The notes under the pieces: model-generated
Database searches by the model: none
What the model was told of the DNA's origin: nothing
The model's input: only the letters and a program-made list of their open reading frames with translations
Program-made: the position numbers and the translations under genes
From: Bacteroidetes bacterium UBA6491
GTDB taxonomy: Bacteria; Bacteroidota; Bacteroidia; NS11-12g; UBA9320
DNA length: 16,312 nucleotides
NCBI GenBank assembly: GCA_002436505.1
Contig: DJML01000081.1
Span: 7,480 to 23,791 of the forward strand
Direction of reading: 5' to 3'
Shown: positions 1 to 6,808 of the stretch, one piece after another
Numbering within the stretch: the first letter of the stretch is position 1
How the letters are laid out: the number at the start of each line of letters is the position of its first letter

Positions 1-1610
1 CCGCCAATGATCATTACCGCGTAATTTAATTTCAGTTTCTTGTTAATGAACCCCCAAATGGCAGCACCGGTCAACAATATCAGCAACATTGAACGCAATG
101 CATCAGCCTTCATTGCTGATATCCTGTAATCCACCAGGTTTCTATACAGATCCGGGAAATCTGTCTGGATGCGTTCATCATTTACCCCGCTAAAGGAGAA
201 GAGCGATGATCCCATTAGCCACATCAACAGGCAAAATCCTGCCGTGGTTCCTGCAGCAACTTTGAGTGCTTTCCATATTTCCTCTTTCTTTCGTCCGGGG
301 TCTAGAGCAGCTGCTGCTCCCATCAGTGCCAGTATAGGTATTAGGAATGCGGTGATACTCAGCACGGAATTTGGAGTCCTGAACTTATTATAGAGAGGGA
401 AGTGATCGAAGAAGAGCCGTTGGAAACTTTCAATGTTTTTCCCATAGGATAACAATACCGTGAGGATCACACCCCCGATCAGCCACCACCTTAAATTGTT
501 TTTAACGAGCAGTGCGCCAAGTACGAAAAGGAATACCATAATTGCCCCAAAATAAGAGGGTCCGCTTGTGAAAGGCAAAGTACCCCAATATGTCCCGAAT
601 TGAATTTCCTTTTCACCTCTTTGCGGTCTTACATTTCTCCTTCTCAGGTCAATGTCAAGTGCGCTTCCTTTTTTAATGTATTCACGGGCAGAACCGCCTG
701 CAAATCCCGGAATAATGGAGGCGATCATATCAGAGGTCCCATTGCTCCAACGCATTGCATATTCCCAGTCAAGCCCTTCAGTCGTGCTACTGCTGCCGAC
801 AGTGCCCGGCTGAGCTGCCTCCTTTGAAGTGTTTTCAAGAATTGGTTTGCCCCTCATGGTGTCTTCCGAGTATTCCTGGGTCGTCAATAACTTTGAAGCA
901 CTCATGCCAAGTGCCACGGCACTGCCTGCAATAATGAATATAGCTGTCTTCAGCAATACTGACCACTCGGAATCCTTGATCCATTTAACCAGTTCAATGA
1001 CCATCAGTATGAGTAAGGTAATGCCGAAATAGTAGGTCATCTGATAATGGTTTGAGAAAATATTGATGCCTAACCCTATGCAATAGATGGTAAGGCCCGG
1101 GAGCCATACCCGTTTCAATAACAGTACAATGCCTGCCGTAAGCAGTGGTAAAGAAGCTATCACTTCCATTTTACTGGTGTGTCCGGCTTCAAACAAAACA
1201 AAATGGTTCGTTGACCATGCAAAGGCCAGAGCACCTATTATACCCAGCCATGGATTAATTCTAAGACTCAGCATCAGAATATAGAAGCCGATCATCATAG
1301 ATATGAAATAACCTATTGGCCTTGAGATGAATACCTGCAAAAGTTTTTGAAAAAACTTTGAAACATTGGACCTCTGCGGTGCCCCGATCTGATAGGTGGG
1401 CATTCCGCCGAACATAGAATTGGTCCATAACGTGACATCGTCGTGCGTATTATTGTAGTCACGTGCCTCTTTGCTCATCCCGACAAAATGCGAGATATCC
1501 CCTTGTTCGATCTTTTTTCCTTCAAGCTGGGGGTAGAAGTATACCACATTCGTTAAAATAAACACTACCAGTGCTATCAGATGTATTCTTATTTTGCTGA
1601 AAAATTCCAT
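1..1610 (-). CDS. YfhO-family polytopic membrane protein (partial, C-terminus off the left edge)
   Basis: Reading the minus strand from the ATG at 1610 gives an uninterrupted frame of 536 codons that is still open at base 1. The product starts MEFFSKIRIHL and is strongly hydrophobic. A first membrane segment lies at about residues 9-27, followed by an extracytoplasmic loop with GMPTYQI (69-75). Further membrane segments fall at about 100-116, 121-139, 150-165, 170-185 and 193-209, and others lie after residue 220. GHTSK (143-147) and NHYQMTYY (187-194) resemble conserved loops of large YfhO-type proteins in Bacteroidota. Full-length relatives are usually about 800 residues, so roughly a third is missing. 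YfhO proteins are GT-C-fold membrane proteins; Firmicute members take part in teichoic acid glycosylation. Bacteroidota lack teichoic acids, so the substrate here is unknown and a role in polyprenol-linked sugar transfer is inference. The gene is divergent from holB. Confidence 0.85.
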   Translation of the reverse strand, partial: MEFFSKIRIHLIALVVFILTNVVYFYPQLEGKKIEQGDISHFVGMSKEARDYNNTHDDVTLWTNSMFGGMPTYQIGAPQRSNVSKFFQKLLQVFISRPIGYFISMMIGFYILMLSLRINPWLGIIGALAFAWSTNHFVLFEAGHTSKMEVIASLPLLTAGIVLLLKRVWLPGLTIYCIGLGINIFSNHYQMTYYFGITLLILMVIELVKWIKDSEWSVLLKTAIFIIAGSAVALGMSASKLLTTQEYSEDTMRGKPILENTSKEAAQPGTVGSSSTTEGLDWEYAMRWSNGTSDMIASIIPGFAGGSAREYIKKGSALDIDLRRRNVRPQRGEKEIQFGTYWGTLPFTSGPSYFGAIMVFLFVLGALLVKNNLRWWLIGGVILTVLLSYGKNIESFQRLFFDHFPLYNKFRTPNSVLSITAFLIPILALMGAAAALDPGRKKEEIWKALKVAAGTTAGFCLLMWLMGSSLFSFSGVNDERIQTDFPDLYRNLVDYRISAMKADALRSMLLILLTGAAIWGFINKKLKLNYAVMIIG

Positions 1611-1689
1611 TATTGATCCTTGCGTTCTATTGATGACAAATATTGGAAAAATTATATGAATTGTGCTAACCTGTTCTCCTGATGTTCAA

Positions 1690-1697
1690 TATTTTTG
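1690..1697 (+). promoter_or_regulatory. Candidate Bacteroidota -7 element for holB-ricT
   Basis: TATTTTTG matches the Bacteroidota -7 consensus TAnnTTTG exactly. It ends 31 bases before the holB ATG, which would give a leader of about 25 bases. No TTG lies at the expected 19-21 base spacing (the nearest gives 26), so the call rests on the -7 element and its position in the divergent gap. Confidence 0.4.
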
Positions 1698-1728
1698 ACC
1701 TATTATTGGGATTTGACCAAAGAGTAAG

Positions 1729-2856
1729 ATGAAATTTAAGGACGTAGTTGGACATAAAGAGGTAAAGAGGCGTTTGATATCAGACTTTAGAAAGGGAAGG
1801 TTACCTCACGCCATCATGTTTCTCTCGGAGGGAGGATCAGGCGAATTGCCACTTGCATTGTCCCTGGCCCAGTACATGAATTGTGAAGATCCGCATGAAG
1901 ATGATTCTTGTGGTGAATGTGCATCCTGTGTAAAGGTGTCTAAAATGATCCACCCTGATGTGCACTATACGTTTCCTACCATTTCAAAGTCATCCGGAAA
2001 ACCTCCTGTTAGCAGTGATTACCTTGAACAATTTCGTTCGGCGGTCCTTAACGATCATTATCTCAGCTATTATGAGTGGATCGGGCAAATAAGCCAGGAT
2101 CAAAAGCAAGGGAACATCACAAGGGAAGAATGTCGTGAAATAGCTTCTAAACTTGGATTAAAATCTTTTGAGTCACCGTTTAAGATACTGGTAATGTGGC
2201 TCCCTGAGTACCTGGGGACGGCAGGGAATTCGCTTTTGAAGCTTATTGAAGAACCGCCTGACAACACGTATTTCTTTTTGGTCGCAAATGATTACGACCG
2301 GATACTTAATACCATTTTGTCAAGAACCAGGCTGGTCAAGTTACAAAAACCGGAAAGGAAAGACATTGAACAATACCTGCTTAATGTAAAGGAAGCTGAT
2401 CCTCAACTGGCAGAAAATGTGGCATACATCGCTAACGGAAATATTAATAAAGCCACAGCATATCTTGAACTGGAAGACCACGATCTTACTGATCGTTTCA
2501 GAACGTGGATGTTATATTGCTATTCAGGGAAAATTGATGAATTATTGCGCTGGACAGCAGAAATGGGGGCTGAAAGCAGGGATTACATTCAGCAGTTTCT
2601 TGAACATTCACTTTTAGTCCTTCGTGAATGCATGGCTTCACGATTTATCCCTGAATACATGGTTTTATTGCCTGAAAAGTATGGCGATTTTGTGTTCAAA
2701 TTCGCTGAGAAAATTGACGAGTATATGATCGGGCAGGTTGCCGGATGGTTTAGTGAGTCAATATATTACATAGGAAGAAACGCCAATGCTAAAATTGCGT
2801 TGTTTGACCTATCTTTGAAAATTAAGGACGAACTAAGAAAAGAACGCGTAGCGTAG
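1729..2856 (+). CDS. holB: DNA polymerase III subunit delta' (clamp loader)
   Basis: This 375-residue protein is the delta' subunit of the clamp-loader complex that places the beta sliding clamp on primed DNA. The N-terminal AAA+ module begins with VVGHKEVKRRL. The P-loop region, GGSGELPLAL (35-44), lacks the Walker A lysine, as expected for delta', which does not hydrolyse ATP. A zinc-binding cluster uses Cys52, Cys61, Cys64 and Cys67. NSLLKLIEEPPDNTYFFL is the conserved clamp-loader helix, and SRTR takes the place of the usual SRC motif. The C-terminal third is the less conserved helical collar domain. Length fits the family. The stop lies only six bases before ricT, and holB-ricT is also adjacent in Bacillus subtilis (holB-yaaT), which supports both calls. 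Confidence 0.95.
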   Translation: MKFKDVVGHKEVKRRLISDFRKGRLPHAIMFLSEGGSGELPLALSLAQYMNCEDPHEDDSCGECASCVKVSKMIHPDVHYTFPTISKSSGKPPVSSDYLEQFRSAVLNDHYLSYYEWIGQISQDQKQGNITREECREIASKLGLKSFESPFKILVMWLPEYLGTAGNSLLKLIEEPPDNTYFFLVANDYDRILNTILSRTRLVKLQKPERKDIEQYLLNVKEADPQLAENVAYIANGNINKATAYLELEDHDLTDRFRTWMLYCYSGKIDELLRWTAEMGAESRDYIQQFLEHSLLVLRECMASRFIPEYMVLLPEKYGDFVFKFAEKIDEYMIGQVAGWFSESIYYIGRNANAKIALFDLSLKIKDELRKERVA

Positions 2857-2862
2857 ATATAT

Positions 2863-4173
2863 ATGGGTTGTGGATCATGCGGAAGCACCGCCAACGGTAA
2901 ACCAAATGGATGTGGTAGTAACGGATCTTGTGGTACAGGTGGATGCAATATTTTAAATAGTTATGACTGGCTGAAGGATATGTCATTGCCTTCTGACTTT
3001 GAGGTATTTGACGTTGTTGAAGTGCAGTTCAAAGGCAGTAGAAAAGAATTCTTCAGAAACGTTGATGGAATAGATCTTTATACCGGCGATTGCGTTGTTG
3101 TGGAGTCTGATATTGGGCACGACGTCGGGCATGTGGCCCTGTCAGGAGAACTGGTACGGCTTCAGATGAAGAAAAGAGGGCTTGAAAACGTGGACAACCT
3201 GAGAAAGATCTACCGTGTTGCAAGCGAAAAAGACATCTCAACCTATCAGGAGATGAAAGAAAAGGAGGCCCGTTCGCTTGAACTTGCCAGAACAATTGCC
3301 ATGCGTATGGGATTGGAAATGAAACTCAGCGACATCGAGTTTCAGGGGGATGGGAGAAAAGTGATCTTCTTTTATACAGCAGAATCAAGGGTGGATTTCA
3401 GGGAACTGATAAAAAGATATGCTTCTGAGTTCAGAACCCGAATAGAGATGCGACAGGTAAGTTATAGAGAAGAAGCTTCCCGCCTGGGTGGAATTGGGTC
3501 CTGTGGAAGGGAACTTTGCTGTTCTACATGGCTGACGGATTATCGTGTCGTCACGATCGGAACCGCTAAATCTCAAAATCTTTCGATCAACATGCTCAAG
3601 CTATCCGGTCAGTGTGGCAGATTGAAATGTTGCCTTAACTATGAACTGGATACCTATGTGGAGGCATTGAAAGATTTCCCGAGGCAGGATATGGTTGTAC
3701 TGGAAACCGAAGCAGGCAATGCGAGATCAACAAAAATTGATATCCTGAAGCGGACAATGTGGTTTGCCTACCCCAAAAGTTCAGAATGGATACCTGTCGG
3801 CCTTGACAGGGTGAACGAGATAATGGAGATGAATAATCAAGGCAATAAGCCTGAAACCCTGGTCGACAGAGCTTTAGGTGCAGAGCTTATGAATCAGGTC
3901 GGGCCACAGGACGACCTTGTCGCCGATCAGGAACTTACACGTTTAGATGAAAAAGATCGCCAGAGAAAGGAACGGAATAAACGAAGGAAAAAAGGAAAAG
4001 GTAAAAAAGGAGGCCCGTTCGGTGGACCACCGCAACAAAACAAAGGACAAGGGCAAGGAGGCAACAGGCAACAAACAAAACCTTCAGGAAATTACTCCAA
4101 GAACAAACCTAAAAACAAGACCAACAGAAGAAAAGGTGGACCGAACAGCAATGCTCCTAAAAAAGATGCTTAA
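2863..4173 (+). CDS. ricT: RicT/YaaT-like PSP1-domain protein with Cys-rich N-terminus and basic tail
   Basis: The protein has 436 residues in three parts. Residues 1-30 are a Gly/Cys-rich lead with Cys3, 6, 17, 23 and 28. Residues about 45-325 hold the PSP1 core, including SCGRELCC (213-220) and QCGRLKCC (250-257), whose cysteines (214, 219, 220, 251, 256, 257) correspond to the conserved PSP1 cysteines. Residues about 355-436 are a low-complexity tail rich in Lys, Arg, Gly, Asn and Gln. In Bacillus subtilis RicT joins RicA and RicF in an Fe-S complex that affects mRNA maturation by RNase Y. I see no RicA or RicF here, and Bacteroidota may use the protein differently, so the molecular role is uncertain. 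It forms an operon with holB. In many Bacteroidota, as I recall, gldH follows; here the next gene is recR on the other strand. Confidence 0.88.
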   Translation: MGCGSCGSTANGKPNGCGSNGSCGTGGCNILNSYDWLKDMSLPSDFEVFDVVEVQFKGSRKEFFRNVDGIDLYTGDCVVVESDIGHDVGHVALSGELVRLQMKKRGLENVDNLRKIYRVASEKDISTYQEMKEKEARSLELARTIAMRMGLEMKLSDIEFQGDGRKVIFFYTAESRVDFRELIKRYASEFRTRIEMRQVSYREEASRLGGIGSCGRELCCSTWLTDYRVVTIGTAKSQNLSINMLKLSGQCGRLKCCLNYELDTYVEALKDFPRQDMVVLETEAGNARSTKIDILKRTMWFAYPKSSEWIPVGLDRVNEIMEMNNQGNKPETLVDRALGAELMNQVGPQDDLVADQELTRLDEKDRQRKERNKRRKKGKGKKGGPFGGPPQQNKGQGQGGNRQQTKPSGNYSKNKPKNKTNRRKGGPNSNAPKKDA

Positions 4174-4781
4174 GGTTTGATCGAATATGGCGTTCTGTTC
4201 TGAATGGATCGACCAAGCGTGATCTCATCTGCAAACTCAAGTTCTCCGCCTACCGCAATTCCTCTTGATAAAGCAGTGATCCTTACATCCGTGTCTCCAA
4301 GTTTTCGTGAAATATAAAATGCAGTGGTGTCTCCTTCCATGTTGGCACTTAAGGCAAATATCAACTCTGGTGATTTTATGGATCTGATCCTGTTCATTAA
4401 TGCATCAATGCGTATGTCGTCAGGACCAATTCCTTCTATAGGGGATATGAGTCCATTCAATACGTGATACACCCCATTGTACTGTCCTGTGTTCTCAATA
4501 GCCATAATGTCCTGAAAATCTTTAACCACGCAAATGATCTCTTTTTTGCGGTTTACGCTGGCGCAGATAGAACACACGTCTTTTTCAGTGATGTTACCGC
4601 AAATAGTGCAGAAATGAGTGTTCTTTTTAAGATTGATAATTGCTTCTGCGAGTTTTTCAACGTTCTTCTCGTCACCTTTTAACAAATGGATGGCCATACG
4701 TATCGCCGTTTTTTTACCTATTCCCGGGAATCGGGACAGTTCATTTACTGCTTCTTCAATTGTTTTTGACGGAAAAATCAT
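4170..4781 (-). CDS. recR: Recombination mediator protein RecR
   Basis: This 203-residue protein matches the usual RecR length. It works with RecO and RecF to load RecA on SSB-coated single-stranded gaps. The helix-hairpin-helix FPGIGKKTAIRMA lies at residues 18-30. A C4 zinc finger uses Cys58, Cys61, Cys70 and Cys73. The Toprim domain spans about 81-175, beginning with IICVVKDFQD, and the C-terminal signature GGELEFADEITLGRS lies at 178-192. The ATG at 4781 gives the expected N-terminus. It is convergent with ricT, and the four bases TTAA at 4170-4173 serve as the stop of both genes. A promoter sits directly against the start codon and would give a near-leaderless mRNA. Confidence 0.97.
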   Translation of the reverse strand: MIFPSKTIEEAVNELSRFPGIGKKTAIRMAIHLLKGDEKNVEKLAEAIINLKKNTHFCTICGNITEKDVCSICASVNRKKEIICVVKDFQDIMAIENTGQYNGVYHVLNGLISPIEGIGPDDIRIDALMNRIRSIKSPELIFALSANMEGDTTAFYISRKLGDTDVRITALSRGIAVGGELEFADEITLGRSIQNRTPYSIKP

Positions 4782-4788
4782 TTCAACG

Positions 4789-4818
4789 CAAAATTACCTT
4801 ATAGTATTGACTACACAA
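4789..4818 (-). promoter_or_regulatory. Bacteroidota-type promoter of recR
   Basis: On the minus strand TTG (4818-4816), a 19-base spacer and TAATTTTG (4796-4789) reproduce the Bacteroidota promoter pattern (-33 TTG, -7 TAnnTTTG) with no mismatch and normal spacing. The -7 box ends seven bases before the recR ATG, so transcription should begin within a few bases of the start codon. Confidence 0.65.
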
Positions 4819-4895
4819 TACAACGGCCAGTAGTTCCGTTAGTCTGTAAATGACATAGTTAACTCCTGGAAGTAACATTTTTTTGTCATAGTGTA

Positions 4896-4903
4896 TAAGT
4901 TTG
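4896..4903 (+). promoter_or_regulatory. Candidate -7 element upstream of apaG (distal)
   Basis: TAAGTTTG matches TAnnTTTG exactly and lies 55 bases before the apaG start. No TTG is found about 20 bases upstream; the TTG at 4883-4885 is only 10 bases away. It would give a leader of about 50 bases. Confidence 0.3.
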
Positions 4904-4915
4904 GGATAAGTCATT

Positions 4916-4946
4916 TTGAACAATAAAATATTTTTTATTCACTTTG
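4916..4946 (+). promoter_or_regulatory. Candidate proximal promoter of apaG
   Basis: TTG (4916-4918), a 20-base spacer and TCACTTTG (4939-4946) fit the Bacteroidota pattern with one mismatch in the -7 box. Its -7 box ends 12 bases before the apaG ATG, implying a very short leader. It competes with the distal candidate at 4896-4903. Confidence 0.35.
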
Positions 4947-4958
4947 GAAAGATATTTG

Positions 4959-5348
4959 ATGATTTACACGGCCACAACATATCATGTAAGGGTCTCCGTA
5001 AGATCGGTTTACCAGGAGCAACAAAGTGATCCTGAAAAGGGAGAATTTATCTTTGCATACAGGGTAAATATTGAAAATCAAGGAGATACACCCATTCAAT
5101 TGCTTAGAAGATACTGGCATATCGTTGATTCTGTCGGAGAATTCAGAGAAATTGAAGGCGACGGAGTGGTAGGTGAGCAACCTGTGCTGCTTCCCGGTGA
5201 TACACATGAATACGTGAGTTGGTGCCCTTTGAGATCAGAATTTGGTCGAATGAGCGGACATTACGTGTTTCTCAGACTTTCTGACAATACAGAGTTTACC
5301 GTTGATATTCCTGAATTCACACTGGGGGTAGACTATTTGCAGAATTAA
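4959..5348 (+). CDS. apaG: ApaG/Co2+-Mg2+ efflux-associated domain protein
   Basis: A single ApaG domain of 129 residues, which is the whole usual length. The conserved block EGDGVVGEQPVLLPGDTHEY (66-85) is the ApaG signature with its two GxG/PG turns. RYWHIVDSVG (51-60) and GHYVFLRLSDN (100-110) are the neighbouring strands of the immunoglobulin-like beta sandwich. The motif usually read as Y-x-SG is YVSW here. ApaG is linked to cobalt/magnesium homeostasis by older genetics in Enterobacteria, but the biochemical role of the stand-alone protein is not settled. I start at the ATG at 4959; an in-frame TTG at 4944 adds five residues with no support. It is divergent from recR and convergent with the MORN-like gene, only five bases separating the two stops. 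Confidence 0.92.
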   Translation: MIYTATTYHVRVSVRSVYQEQQSDPEKGEFIFAYRVNIENQGDTPIQLLRRYWHIVDSVGEFREIEGDGVVGEQPVLLPGDTHEYVSWCPLRSEFGRMSGHYVFLRLSDNTEFTVDIPEFTLGVDYLQN

Positions 5349-5353
5349 TTGGT

Positions 5354-5788
5354 CTAAAGACAATCACATTTTTTCTTGAAACGCACTTTACCGTTTTTAT
5401 CAATGGTTTTATACACCTTGTCGTTTTCAAAGTACAACTCGTACAGCAATTTTCCCTTTTTATATTTTACCCTCTTCTCTAAAGTACCGCCCGGTAAATA
5501 ATGGCTCCATATTCCATGCCGCTTACCATTCCTGAATTTTTTTACGATATGAATATCGCCGTTGGCATACCATTCAGCACATTTTATCTTTCCAATGATG
5601 GCAGTGTCAGCATTGCACGTATATTTAGAATGTGTTGTGTCAACACCGGCACTGGAAACCAGTGAAAGTAAGAGAATACCTGTTAAGAAAAGAAGAGGTA
5701 TAGCAGGCCGATCCCGCCTATTGCCCAGCAGTAGAATGCGAACCAGGTCAAACGACTTCTTTTTACCAGTGCTATCATCCATTTGCAT
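5354..5788 (-). CDS. Small exported protein with MORN-type repeats (hypothetical)
   Basis: The longest frame gives 144 residues. A hydrophobic stretch at about 30-46 (IPLLFLTGILLLSLV then SSAG) follows Arg24, Arg25 and Arg27 and looks like a signal peptide with cleavage near 47-48. The mature part holds repeats of the MORN_2/YwqK type, such as AEWYANGDI, FRNGKRHGIWSHYLPGG (85-101) and VKYKKGKLL. It is lysine rich and has Cys58, 70, 141 and 143. Such proteins in Bacteroidota are periplasmic or surface-associated, and their function is mostly unknown. The start is unclear. The only in-frame ATGs are at 5788 and 5782, both inside uppP, and no ATG, GTG or TTG lies between them and the signal peptide, so the gene overlaps uppP by 100-106 bases. 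It is the last gene of the ftsX block. Confidence 0.7.
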   Translation of the reverse strand: MQMDDSTGKKKSFDLVRILLLGNRRDRPAIPLLFLTGILLLSLVSSAGVDTTHSKYTCNADTAIIGKIKCAEWYANGDIHIVKKFRNGKRHGIWSHYLPGGTLEKRVKYKKGKLLYELYFENDKVYKTIDKNGKVRFKKKCDCL

Positions 5789-6504
5789 GCAAAGATACCG
5801 CTAATAAATGCAGCTACAAAGCCGACAGAATACGCTCCCCAGTCAGGATTCAACCCGCCGATCGCACCGTTTCCTTCATAAAGGTCCAGGAACTTCTTGG
5901 CAGCGGCGCCGAGGATCAGGGGCAACACCATCAGGAAGGAAAATCTTGCCGCGCGTTCTCTGTTAATGCCTAAGATGACTGCTGTACCTATGGTGGACCC
6001 TGATCGTGAGACTCCGGGAATTATTGCTATTGCCTGAGCTAAACCGATAATTATTGCGGAAAAAGTACCAACCACTTTCCCTGCGGATCCTTCCGATTCG
6101 CCATTTGTTTTTTTTCGATCAGAAATAAACAAGACAGCACCTGTTGCAATGAGTGCAATACTTACAAGCAGCAGGTTGCCGTTAAACAAACCATTTAATT
6201 CATCTTCAAGAAACAACCCCGCCAATGCTGCAGGTATCATGCTGATAACTATGAAGGCGGTGAATTTGGTTTCTGCGTTCCATTTGAAGAGGAACAGACC
6301 TCTTATTATTTGCGCTATATCTTTACGAAATACGAAAATGGTGCTTAATGCGGTAGCCAGATGAAGGAATATGGTAAGAAGGATGTCCTCCTCCTTGCTG
6401 TCAAAAATGATTTTGCTTAGTTCAATGTGGCCGCTGCTGCTTACCGGCAAAAACTCAGTAAGCCCCTGTATCAGACCGACAAAAAATGCTTCCAGCCAGT
6501 TCAT
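5683..6504 (-). CDS. uppP: Undecaprenyl-diphosphate phosphatase (BacA/UppP)
   Basis: This 273-residue integral membrane enzyme removes a phosphate from undecaprenyl diphosphate, recycling the lipid carrier for peptidoglycan and O-antigen synthesis; extra copies give bacitracin resistance. Both inverted-repeat active-site motifs are present: EFLPVSSSGH (17-26), with Glu17 and His26, and PGVSRSGST (163-171), with Arg167. Hydrophobic segments fall at about 83-99, 110-127, 147-163, 187-203, 226-244 and 255-272. Length is normal. The start ATG at 6504 overlaps the stop of the DUF3098 gene in an ATGA arrangement, suggesting translational coupling. Its 3' end overlaps the MORN-like gene. Confidence 0.97.
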   Translation of the reverse strand: MNWLEAFFVGLIQGLTEFLPVSSSGHIELSKIIFDSKEEDILLTIFLHLATALSTIFVFRKDIAQIIRGLFLFKWNAETKFTAFIVISMIPAALAGLFLEDELNGLFNGNLLLVSIALIATGAVLFISDRKKTNGESEGSAGKVVGTFSAIIIGLAQAIAIIPGVSRSGSTIGTAVILGINRERAARFSFLMVLPLILGAAAKKFLDLYEGNGAIGGLNPDWGAYSVGFVAAFISGIFACKWMIALVKRSRLTWFAFYCWAIGGIGLLYLFFS

Positions 6505-6806
6505 GCCTGCTCTTTGGTCGCAGGTTTTTTCATTATAGAATAAAGTGCTATTCCGTACCCGATCAGAATCACAATCGGCGCAATAGTGATCTTGACATGT
6601 GTCGCAAAACCGGCGTTTTTCATCCCGTCTTCGTCAAATATGTCCGGGGTTTGCCCGATCATCAGAATAAAACCAAAGATGATCACACCAAATGCAATGC
6701 CCATCCATTTATAATTATCTTTCGTAAAAACGAAAGTCGGTTTTACAACCTTTTTCTTCACCTGATCTGAATCCAGTGGTAAGTTTTTTTTCTTGTCTTT
6801 AGACAT
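6501..6806 (-). CDS. DUF3098-family small membrane protein
   Basis: A 101-residue protein with a basic N-terminal tail (KKKNLPLDSDQVKKKVVK), the conserved lead FVFTKDNYKWMGIAFG, a first membrane helix at about 33-51, a short loop containing TPDIFDE, and a second helix at about 72-92 before a Lys-rich end. I recognise it as DUF3098 (PF11297), a family of unknown function that in Bacteroidota usually sits between ftsX and uppP, as it does here. It lies two bases after the ftsX stop and overlaps uppP by four bases, so the three genes are almost certainly co-transcribed. A role alongside FtsX in division or wall recycling is inference from position. Confidence 0.88.
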   Translation of the reverse strand: MSKDKKKNLPLDSDQVKKKVVKPTFVFTKDNYKWMGIAFGVIIFGFILMIGQTPDIFDEDGMKNAGFATHVKITIAPIVILIGYGIALYSIMKKPATKEQA

Positions 6807-6808
6807 AA

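Noticed and set aside
169..1284. Several plus-strand ORFs of 65-75 codons in the first 1.3 kb
   Set aside because: They lie opposite a continuous minus-strand frame encoding a YfhO-type membrane protein and show no recognisable domain.
1637..1644. Minus-strand AATATTTG as the promoter of the YfhO gene
   Set aside because: One mismatch to TAnnTTTG and no TTG at the right spacing, in an AT-rich gap where such matches arise by chance.
3947..4180. Plus-strand ORF of 77 codons overlapping the 3' end of ricT
   Set aside because: It is the +1 shadow of the Lys/Gly-rich tail of RicT and is itself low complexity.
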